A stretch of DNA of 29,998 nt from contig CAJKLD010000029.1 in NCBI GenBank assembly GCA_905200645.1, forward strand, positions 1 to 29,998. Direction: 5' to 3'. The stretch is from an uncultured Phascolarctobacterium sp. Lineage in GTDB: Bacteria > Bacillota > Negativicutes > Acidaminococcales > Acidaminococcaceae. This document shows positions 1 through 7,425 of this stretch, piece after piece. The notes under the pieces are model-generated. The model searched no databases. It had not been told where the DNA came from and worked only from the letters and a program-made list of their open reading frames with translations. The translations under genes and the position numbers were made by a program. Positions within the stretch are counted from its first letter, which is position 1. The number at the start of each line of letters is the position of its first letter.

Positions 1-71
1 ACAGAGTGAAAATAACGTCCAAAAAACGCGTTGAACGCGTGATAATTTATCGCCGTAAATCTTGCACACAC

Positions 72-115
72 AAAACAAGAGCCTGCCGTAAAAATTTACA
101 GCAAGCTCTTGTTTT
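72..115 (-). terminator. Intrinsic terminator after the exported-protein gene
   Basis: The arms at 72-82 and 105-115 (AAAACAAGAGC with GCTCTTGTTTT) continue inward almost to the loop, giving about 20 paired bases with wobbles. It lies a few bases after the stop codon of the gene ending at 120. The T-run on the minus strand is part of the stem end. The fold is nearly symmetric and could also stop transcription entering from the left. Positions 1-71 contain no gene that I can support. Confidence 0.8.
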
Positions 116-119
116 CGTT

Positions 120-701
120 TTAAGACCCGATAATCGGCCTGTTTTCCATAATATTGACCAGCTTAGACAGCTCCCATTTAATGGTTTCCTCCGGATGCTC
201 GGAATTCCCCATATCGCGCAAATGGCGTTCGCGCAATTTTTTTTGAAGAAATTTTTCGCCGTCTTTTTTATAGATAAGCAAATCCGCACAGGCAGAAGTT
301 CTAACATAAGTTTCATTGTCGCCGCGGAAACCGAAACCGCTGGAAACAAGATATTCGTCCAGCTCGTACACGCGCGCCACTACCAAAACATCTGCCTTAC
401 TCTTTTCCGTCAACGCCGCCAGTGTCGCCTTATCCAGCTTGGCTCCTTCACGAACCGCGTCGCTCACCAGCTTTTGCGCTGTACCGTCGTCCGTAATTTG
501 GTAATAGGGAAAATGATACGCCCACTTCACTACCTGCCGCCAGCTTTTATACACAGCACCGTTAACGTCCCCGTCCTGGTCAATAACCACAAAGCCTACG
601 GGACGCTCCGGAAATTCTGCGTCGGCTTTTTGCGGCGGTATAGCAGCCGTCATAACGATCAGCAGCATTAAATAGCCTAAAAAACTTAAAATTTTTTTCA
701 T
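120..701 (-). CDS. Exported protein of unknown function
   Basis: I do not recognise this family. The product is about 193 residues. It begins with a typical signal peptide: MKK, a hydrophobic stretch rich in Leu, Met and Ile, then a probable cleavage site around ADA-EF. The rest is soluble and mixed alpha/beta, with the stretch KADVLVVARVYELDEYL in mid-protein, which resembles the beta strands of small envelope proteins; that resemblance is only an impression. I chose the ATG at 701 because GGTGGAG lies a few bases upstream of it. An in-frame ATG at 713 has its purine-rich sequence too close. It is the last gene before the terminator at 72-115, about 40 bp after udp, so it is probably co-transcribed with the nucleoside salvage genes. 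No lipobox is visible, so it should be periplasmic or secreted. Confidence 0.75.
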   Translation of the reverse strand: MKKILSFLGYLMLLIVMTAAIPPQKADAEFPERPVGFVVIDQDGDVNGAVYKSWRQVVKWAYHFPYYQITDDGTAQKLVSDAVREGAKLDKATLAALTEKSKADVLVVARVYELDEYLVSSGFGFRGDNETYVRTSACADLLIYKKDGEKFLQKKLRERHLRDMGNSEHPEETIKWELSKLVNIMENRPIIGS

Positions 702-741
702 TTTCTCCACCATCCTTTTATTATGAATAGTGATGTAAATT

Positions 742-1533
742 CTATTTTGCTGTTAAGCGCTTAATAGCGCCTTTCACAACAACTGCCTGATATTTAAGCG
801 CCTGCACATACAATTCATGAGGTACAATACCTTCACTGTCCGTGCGTTGCGCCACTACTCCGCATACTGCGCCAGCTTTTATTTCCAAAGCCTGACAGGT
901 TACAAACAAAGCCGAGGTTTCCATTTCATAATTCAACGCGCCCAATTTCTGCCACTCCAGCATAGTTCTCTGAAATTGCCGCGGCACATAACCCGTAAAA
1001 CTGTCGTAACGCTCCTGCCCCGGCCAAAAAGTATCGCTGGAAACAGCTATGCCCACGTGAAAAGGTACGCCACCGGCTTTAGCCGCCTCTACCAGCGCAC
1101 CTGTTACAGAAAAACTTGCTACTGCGGGAAAACTTATAGGAGCATAATGTCGCGAGGTTCCGTCCAAACGCACGGAAGCCTTGTTGATAATAATTTCGCC
1201 GGGATTTATTTGCTGCTGGATAGTGCCGGTAGTACCTACTCTAATCACATGGGTAATACCCAAACGCGCCAATTCCTCCAAGCAAATTGCTGTGGACGGC
1301 CCGCCCATACCCGTGGAGCAAACCAGAACCGGTGTTTTGTCAACAAAAGTAAGCCAGCTGGTATATTCTCGGTGGCAGGCAATAAAGCTGGATTGCTCGC
1401 CGATATTTTCAGCCAACAACTGTACTCTACCTGGATCTCCCGGCAGAACAGCTATAACTGCGCCGTGCAGCGCGTTTTTGGCAAAACCAACATGATACAT
1501 TACCTCATTTATATCAGCATAACGCTTTTCCAT
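742..1533 (-). CDS. udp: Uridine phosphorylase
   Basis: This is a 263-residue member of the nucleoside phosphorylase (PNP/UDP) family. It cleaves uridine with phosphate to uracil and ribose-1-phosphate in the cytoplasm. The sequence follows E. coli Udp closely: the phosphate-binding GDP at residues 32-34, GMGGPS at 75-80, RVGTTGTIQ at 98-106, SSDTFWPGQERYD at 165-177 (uracil side) and YEMET at 202-206, which holds the ribose-binding Glu/Met region. AAAGGAG lies 8 nt upstream of the ATG. It starts 15 bp after deoB, so the two are certainly co-transcribed. Phosphopentomutase converts its product ribose-1-phosphate to ribose-5-phosphate, and the uracil can be reused, for example by the PyrR encoded upstream. 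Confidence 0.95.
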   Translation of the reverse strand: MEKRYADINEVMYHVGFAKNALHGAVIAVLPGDPGRVQLLAENIGEQSSFIACHREYTSWLTFVDKTPVLVCSTGMGGPSTAICLEELARLGITHVIRVGTTGTIQQQINPGEIIINKASVRLDGTSRHYAPISFPAVASFSVTGALVEAAKAGGVPFHVGIAVSSDTFWPGQERYDSFTGYVPRQFQRTMLEWQKLGALNYEMETSALFVTCQALEIKAGAVCGVVAQRTDSEGIVPHELYVQALKYQAVVVKGAIKRLTAK

Positions 1534-1548
1534 TGTTTGCTCTCCTTT

Positions 1549-2772
1549 TTATTTTTGATAAGCAGCCTTTGTGCCTGCCGCCAAAGGCTCAAGCTCCATG
1601 TAGGCGGCAATAGTCTGACCAATGTCCGCAAAAGTCTCCATGGGCATAAGCTGAGCACATTGCAGCTTGGCGCCGGAAAATAAAACGGGAATTTTTTCTC
1701 GTGTATGGTCCGTACCGCTCCAGCTGGGGTCATTACCGTGGTCGGCAGTAATCAAAAGCAAATCGTCATCCTTAAGCAAACAAGTGATTTCCGGCAGACG
1801 CTTATCAAAATACTCCAGCGCTTCGCCATAGCCGCGCACATCACGGCGATGGCCATAGCTGGAATCAAAATCTACAAAATTGGTAAAAACAATGGTGTTA
1901 TCGGGCGCTTCCTTAATAACCTCAATGGTTACATCCACCAATTTTGCCAAACCGCCTGCGGCAAAATGCTTGCTGATGCCGCGGTGCGCAAAAATATCGG
2001 CAATTTTTCCCACGGCGTAAACCTTACCGCCAGCCGCCACCATTTTATCCAGCAGAGTTGCTTGCGGCGCAGGCACCGCATAATCGTGCCGATTAGTGGT
2101 ACGCGAAAAATCTTCGGCGCAAGTGCCCACAAAAGGTCGGGCAATAACGCGGGCAATATTATAAGGCTGTACTAATTTATAGGCCAGCTTGCATAATTCG
2201 TATAAACGTTCTAAGCCAAAGCTTTCCTCGTGGGCGGCAATTTGCAGCACGCTGTCAGCAGAAGTATAAATAATCGGCTTGCCGGTTTTGACGTGCGCCT
2301 CGCCCAGCTCCTTGATAATTTCCGTACCGGAAGCATGGCATTCGCCTAAAACTCCAGGCAAATTTCCCTGCTCAATGAGCTGCTCAACTAATTCTTGCGG
2401 AAAACACTTTGGCACATTAGGAAAATAACCCCAATCAAAATCCACGGGTACACCGCTAATTTCCCAGTGGCCGCTTAAAGTGTCTTTGCCTCTGCTCACC
2501 TCTTGCGCATAAGTGTAAGCGCCAATGATATGCTCCGCTCCTAAACCGGCGGGCAGCTTACTGCCGCGGCTTAATGCCGCAGCCTTTGCCAAACCGCGAG
2601 CCGCCAAATTAGGCAGATACAACGGCTTAGGACTGCCGTCGTCATTTTTACGATTTTCGGCAAACCAAGCGCAAATATGACCTAAGGTATCCGCGCCCTT
2701 GTCGCCATATTTGGCAGCGTCGTGAGCGTAACCAATACCAAAGGAATCCATGAGCAATATAATGGTTCTCAC
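1549..2772 (-). CDS. deoB: Phosphopentomutase
   Basis: DeoB interconverts ribose-1-phosphate (or deoxyribose-1-phosphate) and the 5-phosphate, linking nucleoside breakdown to the pentose phosphate pathway. The 407 residues match the usual length of this alkaline-phosphatase-superfamily enzyme. The N-terminal DSFGIG (Asp9) and the C-terminal TADHGNDPSW motif supply the two manganese sites, and KDTLSGHWE at 96-104 carries the threonine (Thr98) that is phosphorylated in the catalytic cycle of characterised homologues. The start is a GTG with GGTAGGTG a few bases upstream; no better start is present. It sits between the LUD-domain gene and udp with short gaps, so an operon is likely. Confidence 0.96.
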   Translation of the reverse strand: MRTIILLMDSFGIGYAHDAAKYGDKGADTLGHICAWFAENRKNDDGSPKPLYLPNLAARGLAKAAALSRGSKLPAGLGAEHIIGAYTYAQEVSRGKDTLSGHWEISGVPVDFDWGYFPNVPKCFPQELVEQLIEQGNLPGVLGECHASGTEIIKELGEAHVKTGKPIIYTSADSVLQIAAHEESFGLERLYELCKLAYKLVQPYNIARVIARPFVGTCAEDFSRTTNRHDYAVPAPQATLLDKMVAAGGKVYAVGKIADIFAHRGISKHFAAGGLAKLVDVTIEVIKEAPDNTIVFTNFVDFDSSYGHRRDVRGYGEALEYFDKRLPEITCLLKDDDLLLITADHGNDPSWSGTDHTREKIPVLFSGAKLQCAQLMPMETFADIGQTIAAYMELEPLAAGTKAAYQK

Positions 2773-2808
2773 TATTTTTCACCTACCTTGCGGATTAGCG
2801 TACCATTT

Positions 2809-3447
2809 TTAAAAACCTAAGGCTTCGCCTACCAAAATAATTTTAATTCTATTGGGAACTCTACAAGTGCGGGAAATAACTATTTGACTGCAAATGCTTT
2901 CGGGCTTAGCGCAATCAGCGCAGGTTCCCAATTTAGCACAGGGGGTGTCCAAACCTGCAAAACGCGCTGCATTAATGGGCGCAGCTACATGACGCGCTCT
3001 ATCAAGAGCTCCCTCCAACGTGCCCGCAACCTTGTTCATGCCTACAATCATAACAACCTGCTTAGGCCCAAAAATCATGGCTGCTACTCTATTGCCGTTG
3101 CCGTCAATATTTACTAACTGACCGTCTTTGCTTACGGCATTACTACTCATCAAAAAGGTATCGCAGGTTAAAGACTTACGCATCAGCTCTGTTTTTTCTG
3201 CCAAATCAGCGGCCTTTTCTCTATCGATAACAGGATTGCGTTTTTTTACAGCGTCCAGCAGGCCAATTTCCTGTACACTGACAGAACCACCCCAAGCTAC
3301 CACATCAGTTTCAGGAATCAGTTCTAAAGCTTTGCTTAAAGCTTCTTCCTTCGTAGCGCAATAATAAGCGCCAAAGCCACGTCTTGTTAAATTTTTAATT
3401 AAAGTTTCACCTAAAAGCTGATTGCGCACAACCTCTGCTTGTTCCAT
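2809..3447 (-). CDS. LUD-domain (LutC/YkgG-like) protein
   Basis: The 212-residue product belongs to the LUD-domain family (formerly DUF162), which includes LutC of lactate oxidation. Recognisable features are the GGSVSVQEIGLLDAV segment near residue 53, the C-terminal cysteine cluster CAKLGTCADC with a further Cys in SICSQ, and the closing RIKIILVGEALGF. The Cys cluster suggests a metal or Fe-S site, but it is not the two-cluster arrangement of LutB, and no lutA or lutB lies nearby. Stand-alone proteins of this type are common in anaerobic Bacillota and their role is unknown, so lactate use should not be assumed. A near-perfect GAGGAGG precedes the ATG. It lies between pyrR and deoB. Confidence 0.85.
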   Translation of the reverse strand: MEQAEVVRNQLLGETLIKNLTRRGFGAYYCATKEEALSKALELIPETDVVAWGGSVSVQEIGLLDAVKKRNPVIDREKAADLAEKTELMRKSLTCDTFLMSSNAVSKDGQLVNIDGNGNRVAAMIFGPKQVVMIVGMNKVAGTLEGALDRARHVAAPINAARFAGLDTPCAKLGTCADCAKPESICSQIVISRTCRVPNRIKIILVGEALGF

Positions 3448-3480
3448 TTCGCTTACCTCCTCAAAGGTTAAATGAAAAAA

Positions 3481-4032
3481 TTAGTCTTCCAAATCGCCGA
3501 TAACTACTTCGTCAACCTCGTCCTGCTCAACCAAATATACATTGATAGCTTCTTTATGAGAGGTCGGTACGTTTTTGCCGGCAAAATCTGCACGGATAGG
3601 CAGCTCTCTGTGACCACGGTCAATTAAAACTGCCAGCTGAATTGCTTTGGGACGACCCATATCAATAATTGCGTCCAAAGCGCAACGGATGGTGCGTCCG
3701 GTGTACAAAACATCATCAACCAAAATAACCGTTTTGCCATTCAAGTCCATGTTAATTTCGGTACCGTGGCAAATAGGATTGTAAGCCAAGGTAGAAAGGT
3801 CATCGCGGTACAGCGTAATATCCAGCATACCTACGGGAACCTCTACCTTTTCAATTTCGCTAATGGCTTTTACCAAACGCTCGGCAATAGGCACACCGCG
3901 AGTACGGATGCCAACCAAAACTACATTTTCTACGCCCTTATTTCTTTCAATAATTTCGTGAGCAATACGCACAATAGCGCGACGCATAGCGTCAGCATCC
4001 ATAATAACATTCTTTTTTACAAAATTACTCAT
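3481..4032 (-). CDS. pyrR: PyrR: bifunctional pyr RNA-binding attenuator / uracil phosphoribosyltransferase
   Basis: PyrR proteins bind UMP and the leader RNA of pyrimidine genes to promote termination, and also convert uracil plus PRPP to UMP. The PRPP-binding motif VILVDDVLYTGRT is intact, and GIRTRGVPIAERL and IDRGHRELPIRADFAGKN are typical of the family. I place the start at the ATG at 4032 (183 residues): GAGGTG at 4039-4044 is 6 nt upstream of it. The in-frame GTG at 4041 lies inside that ribosome binding site. The order lspA-rluD-pyrR matches Bacillus subtilis, but here no pyrimidine biosynthesis genes follow. The next genes are salvage enzymes, so uracil phosphoribosyltransferase activity may matter as much as RNA binding. 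Confidence 0.93.
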   Translation of the reverse strand: MSNFVKKNVIMDADAMRRAIVRIAHEIIERNKGVENVVLVGIRTRGVPIAERLVKAISEIEKVEVPVGMLDITLYRDDLSTLAYNPICHGTEINMDLNGKTVILVDDVLYTGRTIRCALDAIIDMGRPKAIQLAVLIDRGHRELPIRADFAGKNVPTSHKEAINVYLVEQDEVDEVVIGDLED

Positions 4033-4067
4033 CATCGTCACCTCATAAAAATATTTTATATTTGTCT

Positions 4068-4088
4068 GCTTCCTTTTAATAAGGAAGC
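4068..4088 (-). other. Hairpin between rluD and pyrR
   Basis: A perfect 8-bp stem (GCTTCCTT at 4068-4075 with AAGGAAGC at 4081-4088) and a 5-nt loop lie just after the rluD stop codon. No T-run follows in the minus direction, so it is a poor intrinsic terminator. It could be an mRNA processing or stability element, or a weak pause site between rluD and pyrR. The sequence does not resemble the conserved PyrR-binding loop. Confidence 0.45.
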
Positions 4089-4098
4089 TATGAATAAA

Positions 4099-5046
4099 CT
4101 AATTAAATTGGCCTAAGTGCAGGCGCGTAATAATTTTATGCATATCCTCCGGCAGCGCCGCTTCAAAGTGCATTCTTTCACCTGTGCGCGGATGGGTAAA
4201 TTCTAGGGTTTGGGAATGTAGCGCCTGACCTTGAATAGCAAAAGGCGTTTTCATGGGAGAATATTTAGGGTCGCCTACTAAAGGATAGCCTAAATATTCC
4301 ATGTGTACACGAATTTGGTGGGTGCGGCCTGTGCGCAGCTTGCAGCGCACCAACGTATATTTGCCAAAGCGTTCCACAACCTCGTATTCCGTAACGGCGT
4401 CGCGACCGTTTTCTTTGACCACAGCCATTTTTTTGCGGTCGTTTTTATCGCGGGCAATTTGCGTTTCAATAATGCCGCTATCCGTTTTAATGTTGCCGCG
4501 CACTACGGCAAGATAGGTTCTTTGCGCAGTTTTCGCCTGAATTTGTTGGGACAGGGATAAATGCGCCTCGTCGTTTTTGGCGCAAATCATAATGCCGCTG
4601 GTATCCTTATCCAGTCTATGGACAATTCCCGGACGAATTACACCGTTAATGCCCGAAAGATTTTTGCAATGATACAGCAAAGCGTTGACTAAGGTGCCGC
4701 TGTAATTACCGGCCGCCGGATGCACTACCATACCGCGGGCTTTATTGACTACGATTATGTCGTCATCCTCATAAATAATATCTAAAGGAATATTTTCCGG
4801 CTGTGCGTCCAAGGGCTGCGGCTCCGGCAAGGTAACAAGAATTTCGTCGCCCGCACGCAGCTTGTAATTAGACTTCAAAATCTTCGTTCCCTTTACTGCG
4901 CGTCCGTCCTCTAAAAGCTTCTGCATATTCGAACGCGTAATATCCAGCAAAGCCGCTAAGCCCACGTCCGCTCTTTGCCCTGCCTGCTCCTCAGTAATAA
5001 TCAGTTTTTCTTGTTCGCCAGCCATTCCGTCAGCAAAATGCTCCAT
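4099..5046 (-). CDS. rluD: RluD-family 23S rRNA pseudouridine synthase
   Basis: An S4 RNA-binding domain (roughly residues 15-75, ITRSNMQKLLEDG) precedes the RluA-type catalytic domain. The catalytic aspartate lies in HRLDKDTSG, and the family motifs RTYLAVVRG and RTGRTHQIRVH are present. The enzyme isomerises specific uridines in large-subunit rRNA (positions 1911/1915/1917 for E. coli RluD); the exact target here is inferred, and the Bacillus counterpart is YlyB. It overlaps the 3' end of lspA, which fits translational coupling. The start is uncertain: ATGs at 5070, 5046 and 5025 are all in frame and none has an ideal ribosome binding site. I chose 5046 as a compromise; homologue length would also allow 5025. 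Confidence 0.9.
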   Translation of the reverse strand: MEHFADGMAGEQEKLIITEEQAGQRADVGLAALLDITRSNMQKLLEDGRAVKGTKILKSNYKLRAGDEILVTLPEPQPLDAQPENIPLDIIYEDDDIIVVNKARGMVVHPAAGNYSGTLVNALLYHCKNLSGINGVIRPGIVHRLDKDTSGIMICAKNDEAHLSLSQQIQAKTAQRTYLAVVRGNIKTDSGIIETQIARDKNDRKKMAVVKENGRDAVTEYEVVERFGKYTLVRCKLRTGRTHQIRVHMEYLGYPLVGDPKYSPMKTPFAIQGQALHSQTLEFTHPRTGERMHFEAALPEDMHKIITRLHLGQFN

Positions 5047-5453
5047 ATAATACACCCAACCCCTACGCATATAGCTATATCAGCCACGTTAAACACAGGC
5101 CAAATTCTAAAATCAAAAAAATCTACAACTAATCCCTGACGCGCTCTGTCAATAAGATTTCCCACTGCGCCGCCGGCAAAAAGTGCCGCGCCGTAAGCGC
5201 ACCAAGGTCCATAAGCGTAAATATCTTTGCGCATAAACCAAATGCAGCCTATAACTAAAAAAGCAATCACTACAAAAAGCCAACGGCTGCCCTCCAGCAT
5301 GCCAAAAGCTGCTCCGGAATTTAAAATATACGTCCAGTGAAAAATATTTTGGATAACCGGAACGCTTTCCCCCACCGCAAAATGCGTTACAACACAATAC
5401 TTTGTCAGCTGGTCTAAAATTACCACCAACAAAGCTACAAAAAAATAAATCAT
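5001..5453 (-). CDS. lspA: Lipoprotein signal peptidase (signal peptidase II)
   Basis: LspA cleaves the signal peptide of diacylglyceryl-modified prolipoproteins in the cytoplasmic membrane. The 150-residue product has four predicted membrane segments (about 3-17, 57-74, 83-100 and 122-142). It carries the family motifs DQLTK, NSGAAFG, GNLIDR, VVDF and NVAD. Asp111 and Asp125 are the expected catalytic pair. I chose the ATG at 5453 because TTAGGAG lies 7 nt upstream; an in-frame TTG farther out would overlap that site. It heads the operon that continues with rluD and pyrR. One likely client, the importer lipoprotein at 28015-29583, is encoded in the same window. Confidence 0.95.
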   Translation of the reverse strand: MIYFFVALLVVILDQLTKYCVVTHFAVGESVPVIQNIFHWTYILNSGAAFGMLEGSRWLFVVIAFLVIGCIWFMRKDIYAYGPWCAYGAALFAGGAVGNLIDRARQGLVVDFFDFRIWPVFNVADIAICVGVGCIIWSILLTEWLANKKN

Positions 5454-5502
5454 GAAAATACTCCTAAGCCACGGCAATTTCTGCCGCTATTTATACATGT
5501 AT

Positions 5503-5511
5503 ATTATAACA
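5503..5511 (-). promoter_or_regulatory. Extended -10 promoter for the lspA operon
   Basis: On the minus strand the sequence TGT-TATAAT is a perfect extended -10 element, about 50 bp upstream of the lspA start. No good -35 hexamer lies at 16-18 bp, which is usual for extended -10 promoters. It is the only clear promoter between the terminator at 5549-5586 and lspA. Confidence 0.55.
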
Positions 5512-5548
5512 CATGAATAGCATGAAAATACATACGTCACGGAAAGTT

Positions 5549-5586
5549 AATAAAAAATCCTCCATCTTTTTACAGACGGAGGATTT
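5549..5586 (-). terminator. Intrinsic terminator after the acyl-CoA dehydrogenase gene
   Basis: The arms at 5555-5563 and 5578-5586 (AAATCCTCC with GGAGGATTT) are followed on the minus strand by TTTTTTATT. It lies about 30 bp after the stop codon of the gene ending at 5614 and isolates it from the lspA operon. Confidence 0.88.
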
Positions 5587-5613
5587 ATATTCAAATTGCA
5601 GACCAAGCTATTT

Positions 5614-6753
5614 TTAGTATAGCAGCTTGTTGGCGATAACCAAGCGTTGAATTTGATTGGTGCCTTCATAAATCTGCATAATTTTTGCATCACGCATCAT
5701 CTTTTCAACAGGATATTCTTTAGTGTAGCCATAACCGCCCATTACTTGTACAGCGTCGGTAGTAACCTGCATTGCTACGTCGGCAGCATAGCATTTAGCC
5801 ATAGCAGCTTCTTTAGAAAACTCCATGCCCTGGTCGCGCATCCAGCAAGCCTTTTGTACCAGTAGACGAGCAGTTTCAACCTTCATTGCCATGTCAGCCA
5901 GCATAGCCTGTACCATTTGGAAGGAAGCGATAGGTTGACCAAATTGACGGCGCTCTTTAGAATATTTTACAGCGCAGTCCAATGCAGCTTGGGCAATACC
6001 AACGGAAACGGCACCAACAAAAGGACGAGCGCTGTCCAAGGTATTCATAGCAATACGGAAACCTTCGCCTTCACGACCAACGCGATAAGATTCAGGAATC
6101 ACAACGTCCTGTAGCACCAGTTCGGTGGTGTTGGAAGGACGAATGCCCATTTTATTTTCTTTCTTGCCAATGGAGAAGCCGGGAGTATTTTTCGGAACGA
6201 TAAACGCAGTCAAGCCGCGGATACCGCCGGTTTTGCGAGTGTTGGCAAATACCAAAAAAATATCAGCCAGGCCGCCATTGGTAATAAACATTTTAGTACC
6301 GTTCAAAGTGTAGGTACCGTTTTCTTTATTTTTTTCTGCACGAGTAGAAACGCCGCCTGCGTCGCTACCGGCGCCGGGTTCAGTCAAGGCGAAAGCAGCC
6401 AAACCGCCGTTGTTCAGCACATCGCAGTACATTTTCTTTTGCTCGTCGGTACCGGCAAGCAATACAGGCACAGTTGCCAAGCTGTTAGCGGCCAAAGAAG
6501 TTGCCACACCGGCGCATCCCTTGCCTAATTCTTCATAAATTGTAGCAACAGAAATGCTGTCCAATCCCGGACCATCTAATTCTTCCGGTACGATAACATT
6601 GAGCAGACCCATTTCGTTAGCCTTTTCAATTAGGCCGTCGCGCATATGGTTCTCTCTGTCCATTTCAGCAGCGTAAGGAGTGATTTCCTTTTCTACAAAC
6701 TCCCTCACCATTTCCTGTAGCTCTAGTTGTTCCTCGTTCAATGCAAACTCCAT
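5614..6753 (-). CDS. Acyl-CoA dehydrogenase (short-chain, butyryl-CoA type)
   Basis: This 379-residue FAD enzyme catalyses alpha,beta-oxidation of an acyl-CoA thioester, or the reverse reduction in fermenting anaerobes. It has the standard three-domain layout. FALTEPGAGSDAGG (near 121-134) contacts flavin and substrate, RRQFGQPIASFQMVQ and QVMGGYGYTKEYPVEK are family signatures, and Glu363 in YEGTNQIQR sits where the catalytic base of butyryl-CoA dehydrogenase lies. A perfect AAGGAGG precedes the ATG. Butyryl-CoA specificity is inferred from overall similarity. No etfA/etfB, crotonase or thiolase genes are adjacent, so the electron partner and pathway cannot be read here. It is co-transcribed with the hotdog thioesterase upstream. 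Confidence 0.93.
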   Translation of the reverse strand: MEFALNEEQLELQEMVREFVEKEITPYAAEMDRENHMRDGLIEKANEMGLLNVIVPEELDGPGLDSISVATIYEELGKGCAGVATSLAANSLATVPVLLAGTDEQKKMYCDVLNNGGLAAFALTEPGAGSDAGGVSTRAEKNKENGTYTLNGTKMFITNGGLADIFLVFANTRKTGGIRGLTAFIVPKNTPGFSIGKKENKMGIRPSNTTELVLQDVVIPESYRVGREGEGFRIAMNTLDSARPFVGAVSVGIAQAALDCAVKYSKERRQFGQPIASFQMVQAMLADMAMKVETARLLVQKACWMRDQGMEFSKEAAMAKCYAADVAMQVTTDAVQVMGGYGYTKEYPVEKMMRDAKIMQIYEGTNQIQRLVIANKLLY

Positions 6754-6815
6754 CTTATCCTCCTTAATTACTTTGCGGCAATACCGCAGTCATTTTCCCT
6801 CTCCAAAAAATTTTC

Positions 6816-7256
6816 TTACCATTTGGCGGGTATTTCTTCAAAGCGGCCAACAATAAACATTGTTGTTAAAATTGTAGCCATTAAAGTATTTTCTGCATCA
6901 TACATTTCAGCTTCAATTACCATAGTTGTGTGTCCATGATGACGAATTTTACTTTTAACATAAACACGTCCCGCACTATGTACATTTCTGATAAAATTCA
7001 TGCTGAAATTCAAAGTAGCCACTACCGCGCCGACGCTGGCACCGGTTACGCCTAAGACAGAATCAGCCAGTGCAGTTAAAACGCCACCATGACAAATGCC
7101 GCGGTGATTAAAGTGCTTTAAAGGGTCGATTTCAATACTGACCACTGCTCCGCCGCAGGTTATTTCATCAATATGAACGCCAAAATTGTTCATAAAAGAA
7201 TTATAACCGTACATATCGCGAATATAGGCAGGAACATCCTTAACCTGTTCCACCAT
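6816..7256 (-). CDS. PaaI-family hotdog thioesterase
   Basis: The 146-residue product is a single hotdog domain of the PaaI/YdiI type, which hydrolyses acyl- or aryl-CoA thioesters. The characteristic HFNHRGICHGGVLTALADS segment (about 48-66) holds the His-Gly-Gly helix region and an acidic residue at the expected catalytic position. I start at the ATG at 7256, where AAGGAAGG lies 8 nt upstream, rather than at an in-frame ATG at 7298. It is the first gene of a two-gene unit with the acyl-CoA dehydrogenase, about 60 bp apart. The pairing suggests housekeeping of CoA thioesters made by the same pathway; the substrate is not known. Confidence 0.88.
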   Translation of the reverse strand: MVEQVKDVPAYIRDMYGYNSFMNNFGVHIDEITCGGAVVSIEIDPLKHFNHRGICHGGVLTALADSVLGVTGASVGAVVATLNFSMNFIRNVHSAGRVYVKSKIRHHGHTTMVIEAEMYDAENTLMATILTTMFIVGRFEEIPAKW

Positions 7257-7310
7257 TTTTATCGCCTTCCTTTCGTTAGACGCAAAGACTTCTGTCATTA
7301 TATCTTAGAT

Positions 7311-7339
7311 ATTTTACCATAAATTAACTTTTAACTCAA
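7311..7339 (-). promoter_or_regulatory. Promoter for the thioesterase / acyl-CoA dehydrogenase unit
   Basis: The minus strand reads TTGAGT, 17 bp, TAAAAT: a good sigma-A type promoter placed about 55 bp before the thioesterase start and just after the terminator of the preceding gene. Confidence 0.7.
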
Positions 7340-7350
7340 CACTTTAGCGC

Positions 7351-7394
7351 AAAAAAATAGGTTGAAAGCAAGATTTTGCTCTTACTCTCAACCT
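7351..7394 (-). terminator. Intrinsic terminator after the glutamine synthetase gene
   Basis: Outer arms AGGTTGA/TCAACCT (7359-7365 and 7388-7394) enclose an inner AGCAA/TTGCT stem. On the minus strand they are followed by a run of seven T. It lies about 30 bp after the stop codon at 7426. Confidence 0.87.
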
Positions 7395-7425
7395 CTAAAA
7401 ATTTTTTCACAGTTCAATTGACTCT

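Noticed and set aside
6..671. Long plus-strand frame opposite the exported-protein gene
   Set aside because: It lies antisense to a gene with a signal peptide and ribosome binding site, crosses that gene's terminator, and its translation looks like low-complexity shadow sequence.
817..1683. 288-codon plus-strand frame across udp and the end of deoB
   Set aside because: It covers two well-identified enzymes on the other strand, has no ribosome binding site and no recognisable domain.
2809..3447. Lactate utilisation operon (lutABC)
   Set aside because: Only a LutC-like protein is present; no Fe-S oxidoreductase subunits are encoded nearby.
4068..4088. Hairpin before pyrR as a PyrR-binding attenuator
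   Set aside because: The loop lacks the conserved PyrR-recognition bases, and no terminator T-run or antiterminator partner is visible.
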